A stretch of DNA of 64,000 nt from Virgibacillus litoralis. Lineage in GTDB: Bacteria; Bacillota; Bacilli; Bacillales; Amphibacillaceae. Shown here piece by piece: positions 43,481 to 53,155 of this stretch (positions within the stretch are counted from its first letter, which is position 1; every line of letters begins with the position of its first letter). Both the position numbers and the translations under genes were made by a program. The DNA lies in the NCBI RefSeq assembly GCF_017873675.1, contig NZ_JAGGKK010000006.1, forward strand, positions 62,001 through 126,000. The letters run 5' to 3'. The notes under the pieces are model-generated. The model had not been told where the DNA came from. It saw only the letters and a list, made by a program, of their open reading frames with translations, and made no database searches.

Positions 43481-44063
43481 TAACTATGATTCATTTACCT
43501 ATAACATTTTCCATTACTTTGCCAGCCAAGGTGCTGAGGTAAAAGTTTGTCGGAATGATCAGATTACCATTGAAGAAATCTCTGAAATGAATCCGGAAGT
43601 TATCATTATATCCCCTGGCCCCGGAGTACCCGAAGATGCTGGAATCTGTACAGAGGTTGTAAAAGAGTTTCATAAAAACACACCGATTCTTGGTATTTGC
43701 TTAGGGCATCAAGTAATCGCACATGCTTTAGGTGCCGCAATTAAACAGGCAAGCACAATCAAACATGGCAAAACATCCTTAATTACACATAATGGCGACG
43801 GATTGTTTAATTATTTGACACAGCCGCTTGAAGTAATGCGTTACCATTCGCTGGTAATCAACCAACAAACATTACCAGACGAATTAGAGGTCGTTGCCAA
43901 GTCTTTAGAGGATAACGAAATTATGGCGATTAAACACAGACAGTACCCAGTCTATGGCATACAGTTTCACCCTGAATCAATCGGCACATTAACTGGTATG
44001 AAGATGATTCAAAACTTTTTAGAAATAATCGGAAAGGAGTTTCGTCATGAAAAACTATCTTGA
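43464..44063 (+). CDS. trpG: Anthranilate synthase component II (glutamine amidotransferase)
   Basis: Class I glutamine amidotransferase of 199 residues that feeds ammonia to TrpE. Catalytic Cys in GICLGHQ (about residue 78) and His/Glu in IQFHPESI. The oxyanion region is SPGPGVPED. In B. subtilis this function is provided by pabA in the folate operon; here trpG is inside the trp operon. GGAGGTG precedes the ATG, within the end of trpE. Confidence 0.95.
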   Translation: MILLIDNYDSFTYNIFHYFASQGAEVKVCRNDQITIEEISEMNPEVIIISPGPGVPEDAGICTEVVKEFHKNTPILGICLGHQVIAHALGAAIKQASTIKHGKTSLITHNGDGLFNYLTQPLEVMRYHSLVINQQTLPDELEVVAKSLEDNEIMAIKHRQYPVYGIQFHPESIGTLTGMKMIQNFLEIIGKEFRHEKLS

Positions 44064-45072
44064 AAAATTATTGAATAAAGAAAACCTTAATCGGGAGGAA
44101 ATGAAAGATGCCACAGCATACTGTTTCTCAAATGAAGTTAGCGAGAGTGAACTCGCTTCGTTCTTAACAGCATTACGAGCTAAAGGGGAAACACCAGAGG
44201 AAATTGCTGGTCTTGTTGAAGTTGTTCGTTCCGAGTCAAACCAAAATACAGATAGTCTGCCTAATGTAATGGATAATTGCGGTACAGGTGGTGACCGCTC
44301 ATACAGCTTTAACATTAGTACGACCGCAGCGTTTGTGATTGCCGGTGCTGGTGTGACAATCGCCAAGCATGGTAATCGCAGTATTACAAGTAAAACAGGA
44401 AGCGCAGACGTACTGGAACATTTGGGTGTTTCTTTATCCTTTTCAAAACAACATGTAGAGGAAATGCTGCACGATAACAACATCGCCTTTTTATTCGCTC
44501 CACATGTTCATCAGGGAATGAAGCGATTCATGAAGGTACGCAAGGATTTACGAATACCAACGATTTTTAACCTAATTGGACCACTAACAAATCCTGTCGA
44601 TTTAGACTCACAGCTTTTAGGCGTTTACCGTCGTGATATACTGCCTATGCTTGCTGAAACGCTACACAAATTAGGCAGAAAGCGCGCACTTGTGATAAAC
44701 GGTGCTGGATATATGGATGAGGCATCACTTGCTGGTGAGAACCATATCACATTACTGGATCAGGGAAAAATCACTTCATTTACACTGCATCCATCTGAGG
44801 TCAACTTGCCTGTCTATGATAATCAGCAAATCCGTGGCGGAGACGCAAAGGATAACGCAAAAATTTTACTGCAGGTTTTACAAGGAAAGCAAGGTCCCTA
44901 TTACGATACGATACTTCTGAATGCCGGCCTTGGAATATTTGCAAATGGTGCTGCATCATCCATTCAAGAAGGTATTACGAAAGCCAAGGAAAGTATCGAT
45001 AGTGGAGCAGCATTGGAAAAACTGCAACGACTAGTGGAATACAGTAATAAAGTTTCAAGTGAGGCGATGTAA
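44047..45072 (+). CDS. trpD: Anthranilate phosphoribosyltransferase
   Basis: Transfers the phosphoribosyl group of PRPP to anthranilate. The 341-residue protein has the PRPP-binding DNCGTGGDRSYSFNIST, KHGNRSITSKTGSADVLE, and the anthranilate-site HVHQGMKRF and RKDLRIPTIFNLIGPLTNP. It overlaps trpG by 17 bases with AAAGGAG upstream of the ATG and runs up to the trpC start. Confidence 0.95.
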   Translation: MKNYLEKLLNKENLNREEMKDATAYCFSNEVSESELASFLTALRAKGETPEEIAGLVEVVRSESNQNTDSLPNVMDNCGTGGDRSYSFNISTTAAFVIAGAGVTIAKHGNRSITSKTGSADVLEHLGVSLSFSKQHVEEMLHDNNIAFLFAPHVHQGMKRFMKVRKDLRIPTIFNLIGPLTNPVDLDSQLLGVYRRDILPMLAETLHKLGRKRALVINGAGYMDEASLAGENHITLLDQGKITSFTLHPSEVNLPVYDNQQIRGGDAKDNAKILLQVLQGKQGPYYDTILLNAGLGIFANGAASSIQEGITKAKESIDSGAALEKLQRLVEYSNKVSSEAM

Positions 45073-45073
45073 T

Positions 45074-45874
45074 ATGACTATTTTAGATAAAATTGTTAGC
45101 CAAAAGGAAATAGAAGTTGAGATTTTGAAAAAAGAGCCATTGCCTAAATTTTCGAATGGAGCCAAATCGATTAAGAAAATTGAACATACCTTTCATAACA
45201 CACAGCAAATGAATGTTATCGCTGAAATTAAGCGCTCTTCCCCATCAAAAGGTGAAATTGATATGGCGGTTGATCCGGTAAAACAAGCAAAATTATATGA
45301 GTCATGTGGTGCTGGCGCGATTTCTGTCCTGACCGATGAAACATTTTTCAACGGTTCGATGGAAGATTTACGAAACGTTCGTGAGGCAGTTGATCTTCCT
45401 ATTCTTTGTAAAGATTTTATGATTGATTCGATTCAAATTGACCATGCAAAAGCTGCAGGTGCTTCGATAATTCTCTTAATCGTCGCTGCACTCTCAGATA
45501 ATAAGCTTCATGAACTATTTGAATATGCAACACATCAAGGGCTTGAGGTGCTTTGTGAAGTTCATGATGAGAACGAAATGACAAGAGCCCTCGAACTCGG
45601 GGCAACCATTATTGGGATTAATAATCGAAATTTAAAAACCTTTGAAGTTGATTTGTCTGCTACAGAGCAACTGGCATCGATGGTGAACAATCCAAATACA
45701 ATACTGATTAGTGAAAGTGGTATTAAATCCCGCGATGATGTCATTCAAGTCGGCAAAGAGGATGTGAACGGCATACTCGTCGGTGAAACATTAATGCGTT
45801 CCAATAACATAGCAGCACTTTTCAACGATTTGAAAATCCCCATAACAAAGGGAGGTATACCAAATGCTCGTTAA
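45074..45874 (+). CDS. trpC: Indole-3-glycerol phosphate synthase
   Basis: A 266-residue (beta-alpha)8 enzyme that closes the indole ring. Catalytic residues lie in NVIAEIKRSSPSKGEI, LCKDFMID, EVHDENE and GINNRNLKTF, with the phosphate site SESGIKS and GILVGE. The ATG at 45074 is chosen over one five codons earlier; AGTGAGGCG lies ahead of it at the end of trpD. It overlaps trpF by 11 bases. Confidence 0.95.
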   Translation: MTILDKIVSQKEIEVEILKKEPLPKFSNGAKSIKKIEHTFHNTQQMNVIAEIKRSSPSKGEIDMAVDPVKQAKLYESCGAGAISVLTDETFFNGSMEDLRNVREAVDLPILCKDFMIDSIQIDHAKAAGASIILLIVAALSDNKLHELFEYATHQGLEVLCEVHDENEMTRALELGATIIGINNRNLKTFEVDLSATEQLASMVNNPNTILISESGIKSRDDVIQVGKEDVNGILVGETLMRSNNIAALFNDLKIPITKGGIPNAR

Positions 45875-46457
45875 AATCTGTGGTATAAAAACTGTAGAAG
45901 CTGCCAAAGAGGTTGTTAACGCTGGTGCTGATTTTATCGGATTTGTTTTTGCATCAAGTAAACGACAAATCACACCAGAAAAGGCTGCACAGATTAGTGC
46001 TGCTATCCCTTCTTCTGTTAAAAAAGTTGGTGTATTTGTAAACGAGTCAGAAAGAAATATTTTACAGACAGCCGAGCAAGTAGGGTTAGATGTTATACAG
46101 CTCCATGGTGATGAGACAGCTGAGTTTGCTGCAAAGCTCCCATATACAGTAATTAAAGCATTTCCGATGATTACGGAACAAAAAAATGCCATGCAATCAT
46201 ATCCAAGTGATTATTATCTGGTTGACAGTCCAAAAGGGCCAAACCGTGGCGGTAATGGAACAACATTTGACTGGAATCTATTACAAGACCTGAACCTATC
46301 GAAAATTATTTTAGCAGGTGGACTTACCCCAGAAAATGTGCAGTCAGCAATTACAACTGCAAACCCTGCAGGTGTGGACGTATCAAGTGGAGTTGAAACA
46401 GATGGAGAGAAGGATTTAGCCAAAATAAACCAATTTATTAGGAATGCGAAAGGATGA
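45864..46457 (+). CDS. trpF: Phosphoribosylanthranilate isomerase
   Basis: Amadori rearrangement enzyme of 197 residues. Catalytic Cys in LVKICGIKT (residue 6) and Asp in [17 protein letters not shown]; the phosphate site is [11 protein letters not shown] and [19 protein letters not shown] precedes the ATG inside the end of trpC. Its end overlaps trpB by 4 bases. Confidence 0.95.
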   Translation: MLVKICGIKTVEAAKEVVNAGADFIGFVFASSKRQITPEKAAQISAAIPSSVKKVGVFVNESERNILQTAEQVGLDVIQLHGDETAEFAAKLPYTVIKAFPMITEQKNAMQSYPSDYYLVDSPKGPNRGGNGTTFDWNLLQDLNLSKIILAGGLTPENVQSAITTANPAGVDVSSGVETDGEKDLAKINQFIRNAKG

Positions 46458-47668
46458 AAACAATGACAACATATACAATGCCAGATGAAAAAGGAAGATA
46501 CGGCAATTACGGCGGGAGATTTGTTCCTGAGTTATTAATGCCAGCACTTCTTGAATTGGAAGAGTCCTATGAAGAAGCAATAAAGGACCCTGCTTTTTTA
46601 AAAGAACTAGATTACTATTCCAAAAATTATGTGGGACGTGAAACGCCGCTTTATCATGCCCAAAATTTATCCAATAAATTAGGCGGACCTTCTATTTATC
46701 TAAAACGCGAAGACCTTAACCATACAGGCGCACATAAAATTAATAACACTGTCGGTCAAGCGTTATTAACCCTTCGAATGGGAAAAAAGAAAGTTGTCGC
46801 AGAAACCGGTGCCGGCCAGCATGGTGTTGCTACCGCTACAGTTTGTGCACTACTTGGCCTTGAATGTGTTGTATTCATGGGTGCAGAAGACATTAAGCGG
46901 CAAAAACTGAATGTCTTCCGGATGGAATTGCTTGGCGCTAAAGTCGAAAGTGTATCACAAGGAAGCGGAACACTAAAAGATGCTGTTAATGAAGCATTAC
47001 GCTACTGGGTAAGTCATGTTGAAGATACGCACTATATTATCGGTTCCGTCGTGGGGCCACACCCTTTTCCGAAAATCGTCCGTGATTTCCAGTCTGTTAT
47101 CGGCGAGGAATCAAAACAACAGTACCATGCGGAAACAGGCTCTCTACCTGATGCAGTTATTGCCTGTGTTGGCGGAGGAAGCAACGCAATGGGAATGTTC
47201 TATCCATTTATTCAGGATGAAAATGTCAAGATGTATGGGGTTGAAGCAGGGGGAAGTGGGATTGAAACAAACAAACATGCTGCAACACTGACTGCAGGAA
47301 GTATTGGTATACTGCACGGAACTATGTCCCACTTGCTTCAGGACGAACATGGCCAAATAGAAGAAGCACATTCGATTTCTGCCGGACTTGATTACCCAGG
47401 AGTTGGTCCAGAACACAGCCACCTCCACCAATCAGACCGAGTGACCTATACATCCATTACGGACCAGGAAGCAATTGACGCATTTAAGTTCCTATCCCAA
47501 ACAGAAGGAATCATCCCTGCTTTGGAAAGCGCCCACGCTGTTGCATTTGCCATGAAACTTGCAAAAGAGATGGAAGCATCAGAGTCGATTGTTATTTGTT
47601 TATCCGGTCGTGGCGACAAGGATGTTGAATCAGTAAAAGATGTACTGGGAGGTAATCCAAATGAGTAA
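46454..47668 (+). CDS. trpB: Tryptophan synthase beta chain
   Basis: PLP enzyme of 404 residues that condenses indole with serine. The PLP lysine is in [13 protein letters not shown], with [22 protein letters not shown] (phosphate cup) and [16 protein letters not shown]. It is a standard TrpB1-length protein, forming an alpha2-beta2 complex with the adjacent TrpA. An ATG three codons into the gene is an alternative start. Overlap with trpA is 8 bases. Confidence 0.96.
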   Translation: MKTMTTYTMPDEKGRYGNYGGRFVPELLMPALLELEESYEEAIKDPAFLKELDYYSKNYVGRETPLYHAQNLSNKLGGPSIYLKREDLNHTGAHKINNTVGQALLTLRMGKKKVVAETGAGQHGVATATVCALLGLECVVFMGAEDIKRQKLNVFRMELLGAKVESVSQGSGTLKDAVNEALRYWVSHVEDTHYIIGSVVGPHPFPKIVRDFQSVIGEESKQQYHAETGSLPDAVIACVGGGSNAMGMFYPFIQDENVKMYGVEAGGSGIETNKHAATLTAGSIGILHGTMSHLLQDEHGQIEEAHSISAGLDYPGVGPEHSHLHQSDRVTYTSITDQEAIDAFKFLSQTEGIIPALESAHAVAFAMKLAKEMEASESIVICLSGRGDKDVESVKDVLGGNPNE

Positions 47669-48434
47669 CCAAGCGTTAGATTTAGCTTTAAAAGAAAAAC
47701 AGGAAGCAGACGAAAATATATTAATCCCATATATAATGGCTGGCGATGGCGGACTGGATATATTGGAAGATCGATTGAATTTTCTGCAGGAATGTGGTGC
47801 AGCAGCTGTTGAACTTGGGATTCCCTTCTCAGACCCGGTAGCAGATGGACCTACTATTCAAGATGCCGGAAATCGAGCACTTGAAAATGGAACAACGCTT
47901 ACCAGCGTCCTGGAAACACTGCAACGTTTTCGTGAAAGACGATCAATTCCCGTTATTCTCATGACTTATTTGAATCCTATCTATGCTTATGGTGTTGAAA
48001 ATTTCGCTAAAGATTGTGCAAGCGCTGGTGTTAACGGTGTTATAATTCCAGACCTGCCGTTAGAAGAAGAAACCATCATAATTGATTATTTAAAGAAATA
48101 TTCTGTTTCATGTATCCGCCTGGTTGCTATGACAAGTCCTCCGGAACGAATTGAAAAAATCACGCAACGTACGGAAGGATTTCTCTATGCTGTTTCTGTT
48201 ACTGGAACGACAGGGGCAAGAACAACACATGATAGCAAAGTAAAAACCTATTTACAGAAGCTGAAAAAATCAACAGAAAGCCCAGTCCTAGCGGGATTTG
48301 GTGTCTCCAACTCTGAAAAAGCACTCGAACTGGCTGCTGCTTGTGACGGTGTTGTCATTGGAAGTAAAATTGTCGACCTGTTTAATCAAGGAAAATCAGA
48401 TGAAATTAGAGAACTGCTGCTGGAAAGCAGATAA
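47661..48434 (+). CDS. trpA: Tryptophan synthase alpha chain
   Basis: A 257-residue TIM barrel that releases indole from indole-3-glycerol phosphate. Catalytic Glu in [19 protein letters not shown] and Asp in [10 protein letters not shown]; the phosphate site is GFGVSN and VVIGSKIVD. The ATG at 47661 follows GGGAGGT, inside the trpB end; the longer frame lacks a site. Last gene of the operon. Confidence 0.96.
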   Translation: MSNQALDLALKEKQEADENILIPYIMAGDGGLDILEDRLNFLQECGAAAVELGIPFSDPVADGPTIQDAGNRALENGTTLTSVLETLQRFRERRSIPVILMTYLNPIYAYGVENFAKDCASAGVNGVIIPDLPLEEETIIIDYLKKYSVSCIRLVAMTSPPERIEKITQRTEGFLYAVSVTGTTGARTTHDSKVKTYLQKLKKSTESPVLAGFGVSNSEKALELAAACDGVVIGSKIVDLFNQGKSDEIRELLLESR

Positions 48435-48440
48435 ATAAAA

Positions 48441-48485
48441 CCTGTCACGCCTTGGCTCAAAGATTAACCGAAGCGTGACAGGCTT
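48441..48485. terminator. trp operon terminator (bidirectional)
   Basis: Stem CCTGTCACGC/GCGTGACAGG with an approximately 22-base loop and CTTTTATT after it. It also ends the converging SHOCT gene. Confidence 0.88.
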
Positions 48486-48692
48486 TTATTCATTTTTCTG
48501 CTTTTTACGGGCATCCTGATATTCCTCTTCAGTTATTTCACCTCTGTCATATCGTTCTTTTAATATATCGAGCGAACTTTTAACAGGGTTCTTTTTAGCC
48601 CTGAAGCGAATTATGATAACTACTAGAATAACCGCAACAATTACGGATAAACCAAATCTGATGTAACCCTCTGTTAGTATAGATAACAGCAT
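48486..48692 (-). CDS. Small SHOCT-domain membrane protein
   Basis: A 68-residue protein with one membrane helix (about 10-30, FGLSVIVAVILVVIIIRF) followed by a SHOCT motif at the C terminus (LDILKERYDRGEITEEEYQ). SHOCT modules are short oligomerisation or regulatory segments found on many small membrane proteins. GAGGTGAT precedes the ATG. Function unknown. Confidence 0.78.
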   Translation of the reverse strand: MLLSILTEGYIRFGLSVIVAVILVVIIIRFRAKKNPVKSSLDILKERYDRGEITEEEYQDARKKQKNE

Positions 48693-48848
48693 GATATCAC
48701 CTCACTGTTACTATTTCCTATTTTGTAGGTTTTAAGCATGACCAAATACATGGCTTAACGTAACGGGTTCAGTTTTGGGGGATAACATTAAAAATCACAT
48801 AATAATTAGCATACATTTCGCCCCCTGTTGTTGAATAACCCATTTATT

Positions 48849-49058
48849 AACGGAATGAGGATCCGGTTTACTGTCTTGACGGATCCTCGTTCCGTTATTT
48901 GCTTGAAAACCCTCGTTTTAAGCATGGCGGTGAATCCTCATTCCGCTATTTGTCATTTTCGCCTCAATTTCGGCTGATTTTCTGCTTTTAACGGAACGAG
49001 GATCCGTCTCACCCTTCCGACAGCACTTTTTCAGCTATTTAGCGGAACGAGGATTCAC
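48849..49058. repeat. Five copies of AACGGAAYGAGGATYCG in alternating orientation
   Basis: Copies at 48849-48865 (+), 48880-48896 (-), 48932-48946 (-), 48989-49006 (+) and 49041-49058 (+). The first two form a 17-bp hairpin with a 14-base loop. No gene is seen in 48693-49168. Confidence 0.8.
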
Positions 49059-49168
49059 TTCGATTGTTTGACCGATCCGGGTGGCAATACTTCATCTTCT
49101 TATTGAAAAATCCTGCCAGTTAAATACAAACCATATCCCCTAAAACTGAATCCGTCAGACTTAACGTA

Positions 49169-50029
49169 TTATTTTTTCACAATCGGAATCCAGATTTCAC
49201 AATGGTGATCTTCAGCAGTTATATCTCCGTCGATAGGGTAAACCTCGAGTTCTGGACCACCCGCATGTTCATACCCAGTAGCAGGAAACCATTCAGCAAA
49301 AATACGCTCCCAGACTTTTTGAATTGTATCAGGAATCGGACCGATAACCGGAAAAACTGCCCAGGTTGACGCAGGTATTACTTTTTCCTCCCAATCGGAT
49401 GATGACTTCCTACCAGACTCAACCCCAATAAAATAGGTTAATTTTTCCTGTTCTTTATCAAATTCCATGCATGCGCCATAAATAAACTTTGCACCATAAC
49501 TTTTCTCCAGCTTCTCTGACACACCATTACTATTAACCTCATCCCAAAAAGCTGGAATCCTGCGAAGGTTTTCCCCATTAATTGTTGTCGTACGAATACC
49601 CTTGCCAACAATAGTAAATTCTTCCTTTTCCACAATCCGGTAATCCATTTCCACATCACCCTTTAATTGAATTTGAAATGAGAGACGCGGGAAAGCCTTC
49701 AATTGTTTATTCTGATCACGAACGGCAGATGGACTTATTCCGTGTATTTTACGGAAGGCTTTTGAAAATGACTCTGGCGTTTCATACCCGTATTTAAATG
49801 CAACGTCTATTACTCTTCTCTCCGAATGCATCAGTTCTTGTGCAGCCCTCGTTAGCCTGCGTTTGCGGATATATTCCGCAACATTTACTCCCGTTAACAT
49901 ATGGAACATTCGCTGAAAATGAAACTTCGACATACAAGCAACTGCAGCGACATGTTCAATATGCAAATCCGCTTCCAGGTTCTTTTCAATGTAATTAATA
50001 CTTGCAGCCATCCGTTGAAGTCCTTCCAT
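49169..50029 (-). CDS. AraC-family regulator with GyrI-like effector domain
   Basis: A 286-residue regulator. Two helix-turn-helix motifs at about 8-105 (IEHVAAVACMSKFHFQRMF, then VIDVAFKYGYETPESFSKAF with HGISPSAVR) are followed by a GyrI-like / Bacterial effector-binding domain (about 125-285; DYRIVEKEEFTIVGKGIRT, EHAGGPELEVYP). This N-terminal HTH plus GyrI layout is that of Rob-like multidrug-sensing activators. The ligand and targets are unknown. AAGGAGGGGG lies upstream of the ATG. Confidence 0.87.
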   Translation of the reverse strand: MEGLQRMAASINYIEKNLEADLHIEHVAAVACMSKFHFQRMFHMLTGVNVAEYIRKRRLTRAAQELMHSERRVIDVAFKYGYETPESFSKAFRKIHGISPSAVRDQNKQLKAFPRLSFQIQLKGDVEMDYRIVEKEEFTIVGKGIRTTTINGENLRRIPAFWDEVNSNGVSEKLEKSYGAKFIYGACMEFDKEQEKLTYFIGVESGRKSSSDWEEKVIPASTWAVFPVIGPIPDTIQKVWERIFAEWFPATGYEHAGGPELEVYPIDGDITAEDHHCEIWIPIVKK

Positions 50030-50099
50030 GTGCGCCCCCTCCTTTCCTAATCCAACCTTAGCATTCTCGTGTTCTCACATCCTGTTATTCTATGCTTTT

Positions 50100-51116
50100 T
50101 TAGGACAGCAACCATTGCTCTACACTACCCTTCCCATTATCTACCTTTACTTTTGCATATGCACCATTAATAAATGTCATCTGAGGCGGGACATGGCCAC
50201 AATCAATATCGTATATGATTGGAATGCCCAATTCAGACTCAAACTCCCGATAAACATCTTGTACCTGATAACCCTCAACTGGATGGTTTGCACTGCTTCG
50301 TCCAAACATGATACCTGTGCAGTTATCAAACCATCCAGCAAGCTTCATTTGAATCAGCGTTCGCTTTAAATCAGTTGTCGGCATATCACAGTTCTCAAAA
50401 TACCATAGAATTGGTTCACCACTGATTGTATTCTTTTGAAAATCTAGAACATTACCATATGATGTGCCAATAAGATGCCTTATTACATCAATACACCCTC
50501 CAAGCAAACGGCCTTTTACTAAAACATCTTCATCACTAATCGTTTTCCATACCGTTTCTTCTGTTAAGTGAAAAACATGTGGAGAAGGATTCTCATGATC
50601 CCACTCTTTTTGATACTTTTCCGATGAATGCTGGATAATTGATTCCCCGTCATTTGCTGTTAGTACAGCCTCCCACATTGCTGTGGTATTATCTGAATAT
50701 TCCCCACGTAAATCTACCAGGTTAGTACCATGCGCTGTAGCAATTCCTGTTTTCAATGTAATAGCTAGTAATAAAACACTCGTATCAGAGTACCCTAGAA
50801 TCCACTTAGCTGGAATGGCGTTAAAATCTAACTTGTGAAGTATCTCCATTAGTAATTCGCCACCCCAAGGCGGGATAATCATATCAATACTTTCATCCTG
50901 AATCATTTTATTAAATTCAGCAGCACGTTTTTCAGCAGGTGCAGACTTTGCCTTTACTTGCGTCCATAAGGTCTCTCCACATTCAATCTGATACCCTTTC
51001 TCCTCCATTCGGTTACAAGCCTGCTTAAACATTTCATGCAGTTCCTGTTCAACACCTGAAGAAGGCGCTGTTACACCAATGGTTGCATTATTTTTTAGCG
51101 TTGGATACGTAATCAT
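50100..51116 (-). CDS. S66 family peptidase (LD-carboxypeptidase / MccF-like)
   Basis: A 338-residue serine carboxypeptidase. The nucleophile elbow is GYSDTS (about residue 106), and the Glu/His partners lie in the C-terminal domain (IMFGRSS..., IDCGHVPPQ). LdcA-type S66 enzymes recycle murein tetrapeptides; MccF-type ones cleave microcin C-like acyl-adenylates. The sequence alone does not decide, though long Bacillus MccF-like proteins look similar. The ATG at 51116 follows GGGGAGGG; an earlier Met in frame lacks a site. Confidence 0.82.
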   Translation of the reverse strand: MITYPTLKNNATIGVTAPSSGVEQELHEMFKQACNRMEEKGYQIECGETLWTQVKAKSAPAEKRAAEFNKMIQDESIDMIIPPWGGELLMEILHKLDFNAIPAKWILGYSDTSVLLLAITLKTGIATAHGTNLVDLRGEYSDNTTAMWEAVLTANDGESIIQHSSEKYQKEWDHENPSPHVFHLTEETVWKTISDEDVLVKGRLLGGCIDVIRHLIGTSYGNVLDFQKNTISGEPILWYFENCDMPTTDLKRTLIQMKLAGWFDNCTGIMFGRSSANHPVEGYQVQDVYREFESELGIPIIYDIDCGHVPPQMTFINGAYAKVKVDNGKGSVEQWLLS

Positions 51117-51212
51117 GATTAACCCTCCCCTTAAATTATTATTGGTTATCATATCACAATAAGGCCTAATATACAGCTATCTTACAATGATTTTGTATCG
51201 AATTGGGTATGC

Positions 51213-51302
51213 TATTATGAAACAATCCCTCAAATGTTTTATCCGACAAAAACCAGAAGGGCAAAAAAACCGCACATTCCAATAGAATGTGCGGTTTTTT
51301 AT
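51213..51302 (+). ncRNA. Candidate small RNA or orphan short transcript
   Basis: An extended -10 (TGC TATTAT, 51213-51218) is followed 50 bases later by a perfect terminator: AAAAAACCGCACATTC/GAATGTGCGGTTTTTT at about 51267-51302. No annotated gene lies between. A 22-codon ORF (MKQSLKCFIRQK...) is present but has no Shine-Dalgarno. The predicted transcript is about 80 bases. The rest of 51117-51534 has no other gene. Confidence 0.4.
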
Positions 51303-51534
51303 AATAATTCATGGGTTAAATCTATTACAAGACTTGTATCGATTTATACTAAATTATATGTACTGAAGCAAAAGATGTATCAGCATATACCCTAATACAA
51401 CCGCATATTACTGCTAATACCCTAGACAAGTTGCTCATTTTTAATAGAAATAGACTAGTAAACAGCCAATATATAATCCCTCACATAACTTAATAGTGCA
51501 CCAAACAAATCTAATAATAGGGAGAGATTTTTTT

Positions 51535-52080
51535 ATGAGTTGTAACAAAGGAAGTGTTGGAGGAGTAAGTGATGGTTTTGAAAATTGTGTTTGTGACGTG
51601 ATAAGTGACATCATTGCTGCGCAAGATGAGGTAGCTAATAACGGTGACGGTTGTTGCAGTACCAGCTGTGAACGTTCAATTGATCGATTGCTATCACCAA
51701 CTACCGGAAATGGAAATGGCTTTACTACGGTTCCATTTATTCTTTACTGTAAAGGGGACTGTAAACCTTTCATTGGAACTGGCGTAACCCAAGAACCAAG
51801 GGATAGCGGCTTTGACTTTGATTGTGTAGAATCACCTATCTTACGCGCTAAGAAATTTGTGGACGATGAAGAATGCTGTGTGAAGCTAGAATTATTAGAG
51901 GTTGTTAACCCTGGTAGCAACCCAGTTAGTGGCGGAGATACCGTATGTGAATTCTTCCGGGGTGAAGGTGTTGGCGCTGCTCGTAACCTGCGTGCTTCTG
52001 GAGTCTGTATAACAGTAGATCTTGACTGCTTCTGTGCCATCACATGTTTGGACCCCATAACACCTGTACCTGCCCCTTAA
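51535..52080 (+). CDS. CotY/CotZ-type spore coat protein
   Basis: A 181-residue Cys-rich outer coat/crust protein. It has about 18 Cys residues, including CVCDVISDIIAAQDEV at the N terminus, CCSTSCERSIDRLL, and CFCAITCLDP at the end, the pattern of CotY/CotZ, which make disulfide-linked arrays in the spore crust. The start is the ATG at 51535 after GGGAGAG; the upstream frame has no site. Bacteria of this group express it late in the mother cell; I see only weak SigK-like -10 matches (ATACCCTA) upstream. Confidence 0.85.
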   Translation: MSCNKGSVGGVSDGFENCVCDVISDIIAAQDEVANNGDGCCSTSCERSIDRLLSPTTGNGNGFTTVPFILYCKGDCKPFIGTGVTQEPRDSGFDFDCVESPILRAKKFVDDEECCVKLELLEVVNPGSNPVSGGDTVCEFFRGEGVGAARNLRASGVCITVDLDCFCAITCLDPITPVPAP

Positions 52081-52143
52081 TTTCTATTGAAGATAATCTA
52101 ATAACTAAAATCATACCGAATTTTAGACTATTTTCATCCTTTT

Positions 52144-52174
52144 ATGCCCCAAGCTCGGTATGGCTTAGGGGCAT
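52144..52174 (+). terminator. Spore coat gene terminator
   Basis: ATGCCCCAAGC/GCTTAGGGGCAT with an 8-base loop and a T-rich tail. Confidence 0.75.
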
Positions 52175-52296
52175 GTTATTTACTTCCACTTCGCCTGCAT
52201 GATCCTGTTCACTAGAGGATGAATCAGCAATTTCATGCTTTTTCTTTTCAGGTGATTTTTCAATGCGAACTTTTGAAGAGCTACACTCAAATTTCA

Positions 52297-52599
52297 ATGG
52301 GCAACCAAATTATTAAGGATCACAAGCAATCTATATTATTTATTTCCCGCCCAAATTGCAGTGTTTGTCATGGTCTGTTACCTCAAGTGAAAGACCTGAT
52401 GGAAGATTATCCAGCCGTTAAACTTGGTCATGTTAATGCAGACGAAGTACAGGAAATTGCAGGATCTTTTACCATTTTTACAGTACCGGTTATATTAGTA
52501 TTTGTAGAAGGTCAGGAATATGTTCGCGAAGCACGAATCGTACATATGGACCTTTTTAATCAAAAAATTAATAAGATATACAAAAATTTAATTGGATAA
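52297..52599 (+). CDS. Thioredoxin-like protein, probably frameshifted near its start
   Basis: Thioredoxin-fold protein with CSVCHG in place of the usual CGPC and the cis-Pro region TVPVILVFVEGQEYVREAR. About 100 residues from the ATG at 52297. That ATG has no Shine-Dalgarno. A better start with AGGTGA lies at 52263 in another frame and encodes MRTFEELHSNFNG, then stops. Joining the two frames gives a natural N terminus (...SNFN-NQIIKDHKQSILFISRP), so a one-base indel near 52300 is likely. Whether this is real or a sequencing error cannot be told here. Confidence 0.62.
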   Translation: MGNQIIKDHKQSILFISRPNCSVCHGLLPQVKDLMEDYPAVKLGHVNADEVQEIAGSFTIFTVPVILVFVEGQEYVREARIVHMDLFNQKINKIYKNLIG

Positions 52600-52624
52600 G
52601 AATGAACATATCCGGCCACGTTAG

Positions 52625-53080
52625 TTATTTGTATACGACCCTGAATTCTTCACATACAACAAGCATATCCTCGCAGAATTCCCTGTTGAGTTCAGCAAGT
52701 TCATTCATGAAAAAGTCAATATGCGCATTTCTCCAATAGGAAAGGCTTTTATCCCCTTCCCCTTCCTTAAAAGCAAACGTTGCATCTACTTCTTTAAACG
52801 GCAGTACCTTTACATCTATCGTTTCCGTCAGAGCCTCGGCATTACCTTCCCAGTCAGTTATCACATTGAAGTCGCCAACCTTTGGGAGTGGCTCATCATC
52901 TATTTCATAAAATAGATGCAATGAGCATGTTGCTGTTTTCTCACCTGACTTCACCAAATCCGCTAACTCTTTTGCCATTTCGGGGCCACTGCCAAATGGC
53001 CATGCGGTATATGACTTATTTTCTCGATTTCCTTCATCTAATGTCTGTAGGTAGTTGTTCCACATTATATTTGCGTGCAT
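52625..53080 (-). CDS. ASCH domain protein
   Basis: A 151-residue ASCH-domain protein (PUA-like fold). It has AWPFGSGPEMAKELADLVKSGEKTATCSL, the conserved GxKxxT core, and KVGDFNVITDW, then YWRNAHIDFF near the end (described in segments; residues about 20-125). The family is linked to RNA binding or amidohydrolase activity on modified pyrimidines; the role here is unknown. The ATG at 53080 follows AAGGAAGGTG; the 15 codons upstream lack a site. Confidence 0.82.
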   Translation of the reverse strand: MHANIMWNNYLQTLDEGNRENKSYTAWPFGSGPEMAKELADLVKSGEKTATCSLHLFYEIDDEPLPKVGDFNVITDWEGNAEALTETIDVKVLPFKEVDATFAFKEGEGDKSLSYWRNAHIDFFMNELAELNREFCEDMLVVCEEFRVVYK

Positions 53081-53155
53081 CTGTATCACCTTCCTTATGA
53101 TAAAGTAACAGAAGAAGCCTGCCACTGTGTACAGAAGCAGACTCTCTTAAGCAAG

